The notes under the pieces are model-generated. The model had not been told where the DNA came from, did not search any database, and worked only from the letters and a program-made list of their open reading frames with translations. Source: Xanthomonas albilineans (GTDB taxonomy: Bacteria > Pseudomonadota > Gammaproteobacteria > Xanthomonadales > Xanthomonadaceae). Taken from it: DNA of 64,000 bases. How positions within the stretch are numbered: position 1 is the first letter of the stretch; every line of letters starts with the position of its first letter. The stretch spans positions 1,312 to 65,311 of the forward strand of contig NZ_MDCB01000016.1 of assembly GCF_002939705.1 (NCBI RefSeq), in the 5' to 3' direction. Positions 49,072-58,787 of the stretch are shown one piece after another. Made by a program: the position numbers and the translations under genes.

Positions 49072-52000
49072 ATGAACCGCATCGCCGATTCGCGTCCGTC
49101 GTCCTCTCTCGCCACTGCGGCCGCCGATGGCGTGGATGCCAGCTATACGTTGGAAGACAAGTACACCCGCACCGAAGGCCGAATCTATCTATCCGGCGTG
49201 CAGGCGCTGGTGCGCCTGCCGCTGATACAACAGTTACGCGACCGTGCTGCCGGACGCAACACCGGCGGCTTCGTCAGCGGCTACCGCGGCAGTCCGCTGG
49301 GCGGTTTGGACCTGGAGTTGTGGCGCGCGCGCAAGCATTTGGACGCGGCCAACGTGGTCTTCAGACCCGGCATCAACGAAGACCTGGGTGCGACCATGGT
49401 GTGGGGGACGCAACAGACCAACCTATTCCCCGGCGCACGCGTGGATGGCGTATACGCCATGTGGTACGGCAAAGGCCCTGGCGTAGACCGCTGCGGCGAC
49501 GTGTTCAAACACGGTAATGCCGCCGGCACCTCGCCTCATGGTGGCGTGTTGGCAATGGCCGCCGATGACCATGCCTGCCGCAGCTCGACCCTGCCGCACG
49601 GCTCGGAAGACGAGTTCGTCAGCGCGATGATGCCAGTGCTCAACCCGGCTGGTGTGCAGGATATCCTCGACCTGGGCCTGCTCGGCTGGGCGATGAGCCG
49701 CTATACCGGGCGCTGGATCGGCTTCAAGACCATCGCCGAGACGGTGGAATCCTCGGCCTCGGTGGAGGTTGACCCCTTCGCACGGCGGATCGTGCTGCCG
49801 GAAGATTTCGCGCTGCCGCCGGGCGGGCTCAGCATCCGTTGGCCAGATCCGCCGCTGGACCAGGAAATGCGCCTGCACCGCTACGCGATCGGTGCCGCGC
49901 AGGCCTTCGCCCGTGCCAACGGCATCGACCGCATGGTGATGGACGCGCCGCAGGCGCGACTGGGCATCGTCACCACCGGCAAAAGCTATCTGGACGTGCT
50001 GCAAGCGTTGGAGTACCTGGGCCTGGACGCGGACGCTTGCGCGCAGATCGGTATCCGCCTGTACAAGGTCGGCATGACCTGGCCACTGGAACCACTGGGC
50101 ATCGCCGCGTTCGCGCGCGGGCTGCAGGACATCGTGGTGGTGGAGGAAAAGAAGTCCTTCATCGAGCGGCAGATGAAGGAACAGTTGTACGCCTGGCCAA
50201 CCAACGCCGGCCCCCGCCCGAGCATCATCGGCAAGTACGACGAGGCCGGCGAATGGATCCTGCCCTCCACAGGTGAACTGACCCCGGCCACCATCGCTGG
50301 GGTAATCGCCAAGCGCATCCAGCGCCTGCCGCAATCCAATGCGATCGACACCGCGTCGATCGAACAACGACTGCAGTGGATGGCGGCCAAAGAAACGGAA
50401 CTGGCCCTGCCGCGTGTCGACTTCACCCGCGTCCCGCACTACTGCTCCGGCTGCCCGCACAATACCTCTACGGTCGTGCCAGAAGGATCACGTGCCATGG
50501 GCGGCATCGGCTGTCACTACATGGTGACGTGGATGGACCGCGCCACCGACACCTTCACCCACATGGGCGGCGAAGGCGTGACCTGGTCCGGGCAATCGCC
50601 GTTCACCGACACCGCACACGTCTTCCAGAACCTGGGCGATGGCACCTATTTCCACAGCGGCTCGCTGGCGATTCGCCAGTCGATCGCCGCCGGGGTCAAC
50701 ATCACCTACAAGATCCTCTACAACGACGCCGTGGCGATGACCGGCGGACAGCCGGTGGATGGCACACTCAGCGTGCCCGACATCGTCCGGCAAATGCAGG
50801 CCGAAGGCGTGCGCACCATCGTCGTGGTCAGCGACGAGATCGGCAAATGGACGCGGCGGCGCGAGCTGTTCCCCAGCGAGGTCGAATTTCACGATCGCAG
50901 CGAGCTGGATGCGGTGCAGCGGCACCTGCGCGAGGTCAAGGGCACCAGCGTGCTGATCTACGACCAGACCTGCGCCACCGAAAAGCGACGTCGGCGCAAG
51001 CGCGGCACGCTGCCTGATCTGTCCAAGCGGGTGCTGATCAATTCGCTGGTGTGCGAAGGCTGTGGCGATTGCGGCGAGAAGAGCTTCTGCGTGTCGGTGC
51101 TGCCGAAGGAAACCGAGTACGGGCGCAAACGCCAGATCGACCAGTCCAATTGCAACAAGGATTTTTCCTGCATCTCCGGTTTTTGCCCCAGCTTCGTCAC
51201 CGTGCACGGCGGGCAGTTGCGCAAAGGCCGCCAGATCGACGCCTCCGCATTACTGGAGCATCTGCCAGAACCCACGTTCCACAGTGACCTGACGCAACCC
51301 TGGAACATCCTGATCACGGGTGTCGGCGGCACCGGCGTAGTCACCATCGGCGCGTTGCTCGGCATGGCTGGACACTTGGAAAGCAAAGGCGCCAGCGTGC
51401 TCGACCAGACCGGCCTGGCGCAGAAGGGCGGCGCCGTCACCACCCACGTGCGTCTGGCGTGCCGGCCCGAGCAATTGCACGCCGTGCGCATCGCCGCTGG
51501 CGAGGCCGACCTGGTGTTGGGTTGCGACATGGGGGTGGTCAACGACTACTGGGTCCTGTCCAAGATGCACGGGGAACGCTCCCAGGTCGTGCTCAATACC
51601 TACGAGGCGATGCCCGGCAGCTTTACCACGCATCCGGACATACACTTCCCCGCCGCCGAGATCGTCGCCAGCGTGCGCCTGGCCCTGCGCGGTCGCGAGC
51701 CCTTGCTGCTCGATGCCACGGAATTGGCCACGGCGCTGCTTGGCGACGCCATCGCCAGCAATTTGTTCATGCTTGGCTACGCTTGGCAGCACGGTTTGGT
51801 GCCCCTGTCGCATGCGGCCTTGATGCGCGCCATCGAGCTCAATGGCGCCGCCGTGGCGATGAACCAGCAAGCCTTCGCCTGGGGCCGGCGAGCGGCGCTG
51901 GATCTACCTGCGGTGCAACGCGCAGCCGGAAGATCCAAGGTCAACGATGCCGCCGATACCGATGACGCCAACCCCGCACCGCTGGACGACAGCCGCCTGT

Positions 52001-52665
52001 CGCACTCGCTGCACGAACGGATCGCGCGTCGCCACGTCTTCCTGATCGATTACCAGGATGCCGCCTATGCCGCACGCTACACCACCCTGGTGGAACGCGT
52101 GCGCGCCACCGAACAGCGCATCGCTCCGGCTTCGACCGTGCTGACCGAAGCGGTGGCGCGCTACGCCTTCAAGCTGATGGCCTACAAGGACGAGTACGAA
52201 GTGGCACGGCTGTACACCAGTGGCGAATTCCAACGGCAGGTCCAAGCCCAGTTCGAGGGCGATTACACACTGCAGTTTCATCTGGCGCCCCCGCTGCTGG
52301 CTGCCAAGGACGCACAGGGACAGCCGCTTAAACGCGCTTACGGGCCATGGATGTTCACCGCGTTCAAGTGGCTGGCCAAGCTGCGCCGGCTACGCGGCAG
52401 CCGCTTGGACGTCTTCGGCTACAGCGCCGAACGCCGCGGCGAACGCCAGCTCATCGCCGATTACATCGCCACGGTGGACGAACTGCTACAACGGTTGCAG
52501 ACGGACAACCTTGCGCTGGCGGTGCAGATCGCCAGCATCCCCGAACACATTCGCGGCTATGGTCATATCAAGCAAGCGCACCTGGACGAAGCCAAACAAC
52601 GCAAAACACAGTTGCTGGCGACGTGGCGCAACCCCAAGGCGCTGCACATTGTGCAGACGAACTGA
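49072..52665 (+). CDS. Indolepyruvate ferredoxin oxidoreductase, fused subunits
   Basis: 1197 aa. It oxidises aromatic 2-oxo acids (or a related 2-oxo acid) to acyl-CoA with thiamine diphosphate and an iron-sulfur acceptor. The N-terminal alpha half has GGFVSGYRGSPLGGLDLEL. Cysteine clusters are YCSGCPHNTST and LVCEGCGDCGEKSFC. The gamma half has ITGVGGTGVVTIGALLGMA. All domains are in one chain, as in the proteobacterial form. The start is unclear: another ATG lies at 49036. Confidence 0.92.
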   Translation: MNRIADSRPSSSLATAAADGVDASYTLEDKYTRTEGRIYLSGVQALVRLPLIQQLRDRAAGRNTGGFVSGYRGSPLGGLDLELWRARKHLDAANVVFRPGINEDLGATMVWGTQQTNLFPGARVDGVYAMWYGKGPGVDRCGDVFKHGNAAGTSPHGGVLAMAADDHACRSSTLPHGSEDEFVSAMMPVLNPAGVQDILDLGLLGWAMSRYTGRWIGFKTIAETVESSASVEVDPFARRIVLPEDFALPPGGLSIRWPDPPLDQEMRLHRYAIGAAQAFARANGIDRMVMDAPQARLGIVTTGKSYLDVLQALEYLGLDADACAQIGIRLYKVGMTWPLEPLGIAAFARGLQDIVVVEEKKSFIERQMKEQLYAWPTNAGPRPSIIGKYDEAGEWILPSTGELTPATIAGVIAKRIQRLPQSNAIDTASIEQRLQWMAAKETELALPRVDFTRVPHYCSGCPHNTSTVVPEGSRAMGGIGCHYMVTWMDRATDTFTHMGGEGVTWSGQSPFTDTAHVFQNLGDGTYFHSGSLAIRQSIAAGVNITYKILYNDAVAMTGGQPVDGTLSVPDIVRQMQAEGVRTIVVVSDEIGKWTRRRELFPSEVEFHDRSELDAVQRHLREVKGTSVLIYDQTCATEKRRRRKRGTLPDLSKRVLINSLVCEGCGDCGEKSFCVSVLPKETEYGRKRQIDQSNCNKDFSCISGFCPSFVTVHGGQLRKGRQIDASALLEHLPEPTFHSDLTQPWNILITGVGGTGVVTIGALLGMAGHLESKGASVLDQTGLAQKGGAVTTHVRLACRPEQLHAVRIAAGEADLVLGCDMGVVNDYWVLSKMHGERSQVVLNTYEAMPGSFTTHPDIHFPAAEIVASVRLALRGREPLLLDATELATALLGDAIASNLFMLGYAWQHGLVPLSHAALMRAIELNGAAVAMNQQAFAWGRRAALDLPAVQRAAGRSKVNDAADTDDANPAPLDDSRLSHSLHERIARRHVFLIDYQDAAYAARYTTLVERVRATEQRIAPASTVLTEAVARYAFKLMAYKDEYEVARLYTSGEFQRQVQAQFEGDYTLQFHLAPPLLAAKDAQGQPLKRAYGPWMFTAFKWLAKLRRLRGSRLDVFGYSAERRGERQLIADYIATVDELLQRLQTDNLALAVQIASIPEHIRGYGHIKQAHLDEAKQRKTQLLATWRNPKALHIVQTN

Positions 52666-52691
52666 CCCGTCCGCGGGCGCGGACACGTGGC

Positions 52692-53294
52692 TCAGCCGCG
52701 CCGCCAGACCAGGCAGCGATTGTTGGCCGGCATCGTTGCATCTTCCTGCAGCGCCAGACCCTGCGCATGGGCGAGTGCCATCACCGCCTCTACATCGCGC
52801 AGACCGCTGGCGGGATCGCGTGCCTTCAGCCAAGCGTCGAACACGCGGTTGCTCTCGCTGGTGAACACACCGCCGACGTTGAACGGCCCGTACACCACCA
52901 GCGTCGCCCCAACACAATCGGCGAACAATCGCCCGACGCCGGCGAAGAATGCCTGCACCGCCGCCCAGTCCATGATGTGCAGGGTATTGGCGCTGAACAC
53001 CGCATCGTAGCCGGCCACCGGCCATGGCCCTTCGCATACGTCCAGGCGCAAGGCAGGCGGCGTGTTCGGCAATGCCGCCGCCTCCAACCATTGCGCGATA
53101 CCGGCGAGGTGTTCGGGGCGCTCGCTGCATTGCCAAGTCAACTGCGGCAACGCCGCGGCGAAATGCACCGCATGCTGACCAGTGCCGCTACCGATCTCCA
53201 GCACACATTCGCGATCGGCGAAGTGCCGACGCAGCACGTCCAGGATTGGTCCACGGTTGCGCTCGCAGGCCGGCGCAAACGGCTTCTCGCTCAT
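52692..53294 (-). CDS. DUF938 methyltransferase-like protein
   Basis: 200 aa. Starts MSEKPFAPACERNRGPILDV, and the SAM-binding motif is VLEIGSGTGQHAVHFAAALP. GYDAVFSANTLHIM is motif IV. Substrate unknown. Converges with the oxidoreductase gene, separated by a 26-base gap holding a GC-rich stem (52669-52684). Confidence 0.88.
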   Translation of the reverse strand: MSEKPFAPACERNRGPILDVLRRHFADRECVLEIGSGTGQHAVHFAAALPQLTWQCSERPEHLAGIAQWLEAAALPNTPPALRLDVCEGPWPVAGYDAVFSANTLHIMDWAAVQAFFAGVGRLFADCVGATLVVYGPFNVGGVFTSESNRVFDAWLKARDPASGLRDVEAVMALAHAQGLALQEDATMPANNRCLVWRRG

Positions 53295-53327
53295 CGTGTC
53301 CGCTCTCCCAGTCGCTACGCATTCGCC

Positions 53328-53498
53328 TCACCCGCACGAGCGCACGAAGATGCGCTTGCCGCTGGCTACGCCGTACTTGGCCATGGCCACTTCGGCCAAC
53401 AGACCTTCGATCACCGACGGCTCCGCGTTGTCGACATCGATCAGCAAGGCCAGGCGCGGCGGATCGTCCTCGGTTTCGGCGCTGTTGCGAGAGTTCAT
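53328..53498 (-). pseudogene. Truncated NYN-domain protein (56 aa remnant)
   Basis: Starts MNSRNSAETEDDPPRLALLIDVDNAEP and continues VIEGLLAEVAMAKYGVASGK, the opening of NYN/PIN-like RNase proteins with the first catalytic Asp in LLIDVDN. The family normally goes on for 200 or more residues after KRIYGDW. Here it becomes RIFVRSCG and stops. MAKYG where AKYG is usual suggests local damage. No further NYN sequence is seen before DUF938. Confidence 0.65.
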
Positions 53499-53607
53499 GG
53501 CAAGGCCCTGCAAAAATCGGATGCGGCATGACGTCATGATCCCAAGAAGAACGGGGACGGCGCGACACGCTGCCTCTGTGCCCGCACAGGTCCTGCGCGA
53601 CCAGCAC

Positions 53608-54423
53608 TCAACGCTGCGCCGGCAACGCCTCGTAAGCCTGGCGCACCGCCGCCTCGCCATAGCGGCGTTCCAGCCGGCGCACGATGAAATGCCCGCGCGC
53701 CAGCGCCTGAAAATGCGCAATAAACACGGCGTTGAGCAGCGCGCCGCTGGCCGCGCCGACCAGTGGGACCGCCTGCGCCGCGAACTTCTCACTGACCGTC
53801 ACCGAGAATTTGGCGGCGATGCGCGAGAGCACCGACACCAGCACCGGTGCGCCCTTGCTGCCGAGTCCGTGCGCGGCTACGTACTGCGCGGCAGCACCGA
53901 GTTGCTGTGCCATCGCCGCACGCACCGCGAAATAACCGGATTCGCTGTCCTCGTCCTGGCGAGACCCGCCATGCGCCAGCACCTCCAGACACGCCAGCGT
54001 GGTGGCTGGATCGTCCAGGCGCTCGCCTTCGGCGCGGGCGATATCGGCAATCGAACGCAGCATCAACGTCGTGGTCAACGGCAACTCCACCACGAGCCCA
54101 GGCAGACCGAAGAAGCCACCAACCGCGCCGGTCGCGGCCACCGCCGCCCCATGCAGACGCGGTCGCGCCTTGCCTGGCGCCTCCTGCACGCGCAGGGTCA
54201 GCAACGCCGAGCGCAACGCCACGCGCAACGCACGTTGACTGATTGCCTCCACGCGTGAGGACAGCACGCGCGGCAAGCGTTTGCTGAGCAAGTGCTCGAT
54301 CGGCGCACCGACCGCATTGGCGATTTTCGCCGCCAGTCCGGGATGTTCGAGCAGCGCCCGCGCCTGCGCCAGGTCGCGGTGGTCGTCGGCATCCAGGGCG
54401 GGAACGGGAAAATGCGAGGTCAT
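53608..54423 (-). CDS. EcsC-family protein
   Basis: 271 aa, helical and Ala-rich. The core GAVGGFFGLPGLVVELPLTT and VPLVGAASGALLNAVFIAHF fit the EcsC family, thought to be membrane-associated. The ATG at 54423 (MTSHFPVPALDADD) is preferred to upstream alternatives in the open frame. Role unknown. Confidence 0.82.
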   Translation of the reverse strand: MTSHFPVPALDADDHRDLAQARALLEHPGLAAKIANAVGAPIEHLLSKRLPRVLSSRVEAISQRALRVALRSALLTLRVQEAPGKARPRLHGAAVAATGAVGGFFGLPGLVVELPLTTTLMLRSIADIARAEGERLDDPATTLACLEVLAHGGSRQDEDSESGYFAVRAAMAQQLGAAAQYVAAHGLGSKGAPVLVSVLSRIAAKFSVTVSEKFAAQAVPLVGAASGALLNAVFIAHFQALARGHFIVRRLERRYGEAAVRQAYEALPAQR

Positions 54424-54510
54424 GGCCGCAAGACTCCTGGCAAGGGTGTACGACAGCATGCACCACGCCGCGCAGTGCGGCTGTGGACAAAGACGGTGCG
54501 GACACGTGGC

Positions 54511-55917
54511 CTAAATCCGTTCCAATGAGCGGTTGCGAGTGACCGGGCCGAACACGCCGACCACCAACGCCGCGATCAGCATGCTGGCGACGATGCAAGC
54601 CAGCACGGGGCCGACACGCTGACCCGTGTTATCCATCAAAAAGCCGATCAACAGGCTGCTAAACGCCGTGGACAGACGGCTGAAGGAATAGCAGAAGCCC
54701 ACCGCACGGGCACGCAAAGCCGTGGGGAACAATTCGGCCTGATAGCCATGGTAAGCGAAACTCATCCACGCATTGCAGGCGGCAATCGCCGCGCCGCACG
54801 CAATAATCGTCAGCGGCTGACTCTGCCATGCGAACAGCGTGCCGAACAGCACCGCCCCCAGCGCCGATACCACCACCTGCGCCTTGTTCTCCCAACGCTG
54901 GGCGAAGCGCAACAACAACAACGGTGCCAAGGGATACGCCAACGCAATCGCAAAGGAATAACCCAGGCTGTGCACGCTGTCCGCACCTTGCTTGGCCAGC
55001 AGCTTCGGCAGCCAATTGCTGAAACCGAAGAAGCCCACCGCCTGGAACACATGGAAGCCCACCAGCATCAGCATGCGGCGTCGGTACGGCACTTGCCACA
55101 GCGCCGCGAAGCGCGGCGGCGGTGCAGTCAGCGCCGGCTCCGGTTCCGGGGCCGGCAGCGCACGCCCCAGATCGGCGCTGCAACGCGCTTCCAGTTCGAT
55201 CAATACGGTGTCGGCCTCGACCTGCCGGCCTTGCGTCGCCAACCAGCGCGGCGACTCGGGCAGCCGGCTACGCAACCACCACACTGCCACGGCGAAGCCG
55301 CCGCTGAGCAACACCACCCATCGCCAGCCACTGATGCCCAAAGGCGCATGCGGCACCAACAACCAGGCGCTCAACGCCACCGCCGGCACTGCCAGGAACT
55401 GCAGGCAGAAGGCGAAGGCGAATGCCGCACTGCGCATCTGTCGCGGCACCAGTTCCGACAAGTAGGTATCGATGGTGACCAATTCGATGCCCAGGCCGAT
55501 ACCGACTACACCGCGCCAGAGGATCACGCCCAGCGCACTGTGCTGCAGGCCCATCGCCACGGTGGCGATGCAGTACCAGAGTAGTGCGAAGGTGAACACC
55601 GGGCGGCGCCCGAAGCGGTCAGTGAACGGGCTCAACACGCTCGCACCGACGAACAGGCCCAGAAACGTCGCCATCCCGAAGGCGCCCTGGTCGGAAGTGC
55701 CGAATACACCCGCCGCTCCCTCGGCGAAGATGCCATCGTGCAGCAGGCCGGGGCTGATGTAGGCGGTCTGGAACAGATCGTAGAGTTCGAAGAATCCGCC
55801 TAGCGCCAGCAACCCGACTAGACGCCACAGCGTCCGGGTCGGCGGCAGGCGCTCCAGGCGGGCCGCGACGTGCGCGACGGAATCGGCGACAGAAACGACA
55901 GGATCGCGCATGGGCAT
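54511..55917 (-). CDS. MFS transporter, sugar-porter/metabolite type
   Basis: 468 aa with twelve helices. The loop 2-3 signature is SPFTDRFGRRPVFTFAL, and helix 5 carries LVTIDTYLSELVPRQMRSAA, typical of the AAHS/SP-like groups. PESPRWLATQGRQVEADTVL is the usual motif after helix 6. The substrate is open. Two close ATGs (55917, 55911) lack a clear ribosome-binding site. Confidence 0.87.
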   Translation of the reverse strand: MPMRDPVVSVADSVAHVAARLERLPPTRTLWRLVGLLALGGFFELYDLFQTAYISPGLLHDGIFAEGAAGVFGTSDQGAFGMATFLGLFVGASVLSPFTDRFGRRPVFTFALLWYCIATVAMGLQHSALGVILWRGVVGIGLGIELVTIDTYLSELVPRQMRSAAFAFAFCLQFLAVPAVALSAWLLVPHAPLGISGWRWVVLLSGGFAVAVWWLRSRLPESPRWLATQGRQVEADTVLIELEARCSADLGRALPAPEPEPALTAPPPRFAALWQVPYRRRMLMLVGFHVFQAVGFFGFSNWLPKLLAKQGADSVHSLGYSFAIALAYPLAPLLLLRFAQRWENKAQVVVSALGAVLFGTLFAWQSQPLTIIACGAAIAACNAWMSFAYHGYQAELFPTALRARAVGFCYSFSRLSTAFSSLLIGFLMDNTGQRVGPVLACIVASMLIAALVVGVFGPVTRNRSLERI

Positions 55918-56283
55918 ATACCAGTGGGGGAGGTGGGCGCCTGCGGCCAAGCTCGCGGCGCCGACGCATGCTGCCCGAGACCGTGTGACCGCCGCCACTT
56001 CCAAATGCAAGAAATGCTGAACAGAGCGGATCGACGTTCAGCGCAACGTCGGGTTACCACGGCGCATTGTTGCCAGAGCAGCTGCAATCCCAGGCGCAAC
56101 GTTGATCAAGGCGAATGATGGGGTGCGGTCGATGCCTTCGACGGACGCGGCCTGTCGTCCTTTGCACCGCGTCATGGCGGTGCCATGATGCGCTCCTTAG
56201 CCTTATGCTTGGCGACAAGTAACCCGCATGCCGACGAGGTTGCGTGGCAGGATCGGGATGCTGGACTTTTAAGGAGAAGGACG

Positions 56284-56802
56284 ATGCGCAACAGCAACGC
56301 AATCGCACGCCACCGGGTGGTGTGGGCCTTTATCTTCATGACCGTAAGCGCCTGTGGTACCGCGGCCGCACAACAGTCCGCAGCACAGGCGCAGGCACTG
56401 CTGCTGCAGCAAACTCAACAAATCCAGCAAATGCAACAACAGATGCAACAGGTGCAGACCGAACAGGCATCCAACGGTCTGTCCGCGGCCTATCTGGAAT
56501 GCCGCAAACAAGCCACTGGCCTGGATGAACGGCGCCGCTGCATCCAGCGCGAACAGCGCGTGCAGCAGGATCGCCTGGATCGCGCTTACGACACGTTGCG
56601 TTACCGCCTCAGCGGCAGCGATCGCGCCAAACTGATAGACGCGCAATACACCTGGCAACAATCCAACGCGCAAGGCGAGGCGCTGGACAAGGCACTGAAT
56701 CGGCGCAGCCAGGAAGCAACTCTGCAGAACGCCGAGGCCAATCTGCGGCGGATCGGTGCCCGCGCCGACCAACTCGAAGGCTACGCACGCTCCGGGCACT
56801 GA
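56284..56802 (+). CDS. LprI-like (DUF1311) exported protein with Gln-rich helix
   Basis: 172 aa preceded by an excellent AAGGAGAAGG. Signal peptide VVWAFIFMTVSACGTAAAQ, then a Gln-rich coiled coil (QQTQQIQQMQQQMQQVQ), then an LprI-type domain with its cysteine pair (YLECRKQATG, RRRCIQREQR) and AQYTWQQSNAQGEAL. Relatives of LprI inhibit lysozyme, but that activity is not shown for this branch. Confidence 0.75.
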   Translation: MRNSNAIARHRVVWAFIFMTVSACGTAAAQQSAAQAQALLLQQTQQIQQMQQQMQQVQTEQASNGLSAAYLECRKQATGLDERRRCIQREQRVQQDRLDRAYDTLRYRLSGSDRAKLIDAQYTWQQSNAQGEALDKALNRRSQEATLQNAEANLRRIGARADQLEGYARSGH

Positions 56803-57063
56803 GGGCGCAGCACGTCTACGTCGGCCAACGCGCCATCGCAGGAACTCTCCGCTGCGACATCGCGAGCGCATTTTGAATACACCGCCGCAGGCCCATTCGT
56901 GCATGCGGACGCCTCAAACGACGAAAATATCCGAAGGCCGCCTGCGGCTGGAGCAGATGCACACCGCGCTTGCCCATGCCACCGCCGCATGAAGCCGAAC
57001 AGAACCGCGCACGACCAGCGGTCATGCAGAGTCGGGCGTTACGAGAAAAGCGCACGATGTGCG

Positions 57064-57537
57064 TCACTGCCCCGGATCGCAGCCCGCATCCTGCTGCGCG
57101 CACAGTTGCGTGGCACGGCGCAGCTGCGCCGCGCTCAACTGCGGTGGCGGGCGCGCCGTGGCGGTCTGGATCTGATCCGGCGCACCGGTCAACGTGTGCA
57201 GCCCCTGAGCCGTCTTGCCCGCGAGGTAGTAGACGCCCTGCACCAAGTAGCCGCCGCTCAGGCTGACCTGCTCCACCGAAGGCGGCGGCCGCCAGTCCTT
57301 GTCGAACGGATTGGGCTTGAGGTCGACCGGATTCTTGAATCGATACAGATCCAGCGGCTGGCCCTCGTCCGGCGGCAACGCCTGCACTTCCCCCAGGGTC
57401 TGAATATCCGGCGGCGCGCTACTGACCTGCAATGGGTCCGCCGCGGCGGGCGTAGGCACGGCCTGCTGCTGCGCATGCGCCGACACGCAGGCGGCAAAGA
57501 ACATGGCAACGATGACCAAACGGATCGGTTTGCCCAT
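57064..57537 (-). CDS. Exported hypothetical protein (157 aa)
   Basis: AAGGAG eight bases before the ATG. Signal peptide IRLVIVAMFFAACVSAHAQ, then a Pro-rich, low-complexity body with LYRFKNPVDLKPNPFDKDWR and a C-terminal cysteine pair (QLCAQQDAGCDPGQ). No family recognised. Probably periplasmic. Confidence 0.7.
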   Translation of the reverse strand: MGKPIRLVIVAMFFAACVSAHAQQQAVPTPAAADPLQVSSAPPDIQTLGEVQALPPDEGQPLDLYRFKNPVDLKPNPFDKDWRPPPSVEQVSLSGGYLVQGVYYLAGKTAQGLHTLTGAPDQIQTATARPPPQLSAAQLRRATQLCAQQDAGCDPGQ

Positions 57538-57624
57538 CGCATCCGCTCCTTCCACGGTGGTCACTGACAGGCGTCGAGCTTACGTTTGTCGGCGCACGGC
57601 CACTAGCACGCCACGCTCTCGCGT

Positions 57625-58338
57625 TCATGTCGGCGACAGCGGACGCACGCACAACCAGATGGCATACCAGTGCGCCAATGCGCCACCGAGTACATGGGCA
57701 TGCCAGATCGCGCGGTTGTACAGCATCGATTTGCGCACGTAGAAGGCGACGCCCACCGTGTAGATCGCGCCGCCGATGGCGATCAGCCACAACACGGAGC
57801 TGTCCAGCTCCGCCATGATCGGTTTGGCCGCCGCCATTCCGGCCCAGCCCAACAGCATGTAGATCACGACCCAGAAACCCTTGGCCAGGCCGGGCAGAAA
57901 CAGTTTGGCGAACACACCGAACAACGCCACACCCCACACCGCCAACGTCATCGACCAGACCCAGGCACCGGACAGGGTCAGTACGAAGAGCGGCGTATAG
58001 GAGCCGGCGATCATCACGAAGATGCCCGCGTGATCGAACTTACGCAGCAACGGTTGACGCAGCGGCGAGGCGAAGTTGTACGCCGCCGAGCAGGCGAACA
58101 TGGTCAGCAACCCCAATGCATACACGCAGGTGGCAAGCAGCAAGACGTCGTTAGCATGCGCGCGCCAGACCAGCAGCGCGCCGCCAACGCTGGCCAGCAA
58201 CAGGCCGGCGGCATGCACGATCAGGTCGGCACGGCGCGCGGCGGCGGTGCGATAGTGCGGGACGGAAGCGGAAGCCAATACGGACAAGAGGATCTTCGGC
58301 GCGCCCAGAGGCAGCGCCGCAATGCTGGAGGAATGCAT
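57625..58338 (-). CDS. Hemolysin III / TrhA family membrane protein
   Basis: 237 aa with seven helices. The family residues Ser and His are in CSAAYNFASPLRQPLLRKFDHAGIF (key His in FDHAG), and the C-terminal pair in YNRAIWHAHVLGGALAHWYA. PAQR-type, involved in membrane-fluidity control. The hemolysin name is historical. GGGG precedes the ATG. Confidence 0.87.
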   Translation of the reverse strand: MHSSSIAALPLGAPKILLSVLASASVPHYRTAAARRADLIVHAAGLLLASVGGALLVWRAHANDVLLLATCVYALGLLTMFACSAAYNFASPLRQPLLRKFDHAGIFVMIAGSYTPLFVLTLSGAWVWSMTLAVWGVALFGVFAKLFLPGLAKGFWVVIYMLLGWAGMAAAKPIMAELDSSVLWLIAIGGAIYTVGVAFYVRKSMLYNRAIWHAHVLGGALAHWYAIWLCVRPLSPT

Positions 58339-58509
58339 AGGATACCCGCCCCGCCCTGACACGCAGCACCGCGAAGCCGGACCGGCGCGGCATCCGCACA
58401 ACGACCGAGCACGCCGCGCGCTGCGCGTTCGAGATCTGCGCCACGTCGGCATGCAACCTGGTGTCGATACACACGGTCAACCACCACAGGCCAGCGCCTA
58501 TGGTTGGGA

Positions 58510-58740
58510 TCACTTGTCGATGGCGTAAAACGTGTCGAGTACGTCGATGGATCGCCTGTTGCCTGCTGACGAGGGACCGCGCTCGCTGCCTTCGTGCTCA
58601 AGGTTCTTTTTCCATTGACGTACTTGCTCTCTCAACTTGCGCGCATAGGTCTTAAGCTCGGAGGGCGTCACTCCACCGTGCTCCTGCCAGAAGGAGGCTT
58701 CGACCGGTGTGCGGAACGCGCCATCTTCCTTGCGTCTCAC
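58510..58740 (-). CDS. Small hypothetical protein (76 aa)
   Basis: GTG start with AGGAG thirteen bases upstream, 47 bases from the divergent mrfA ATG. Charged and helical, with VTPSELKTYARKLREQVRQW. Its C-terminus (VLDTFYAIDK) ends in a sequence rich in Asp. No family recognised, and it could be a remnant of a DNA-binding protein. Expression is unproven. Confidence 0.45.
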   Translation of the reverse strand: MRRKEDGAFRTPVEASFWQEHGGVTPSELKTYARKLREQVRQWKKNLEHEGSERGPSSAGNRRSIDVLDTFYAIDK

Positions 58741-58787
58741 ACGCTGAGACGCACTCCTGGTGTCCTGTGACGCTTTGGAGTTCAGTC

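Noticed and set aside
52669-52684. GC-rich hairpin between the oxidoreductase and DUF938 genes
   Set aside because: Six-pair stem without a T tract. Mentioned under DUF938 but not called as a terminator.
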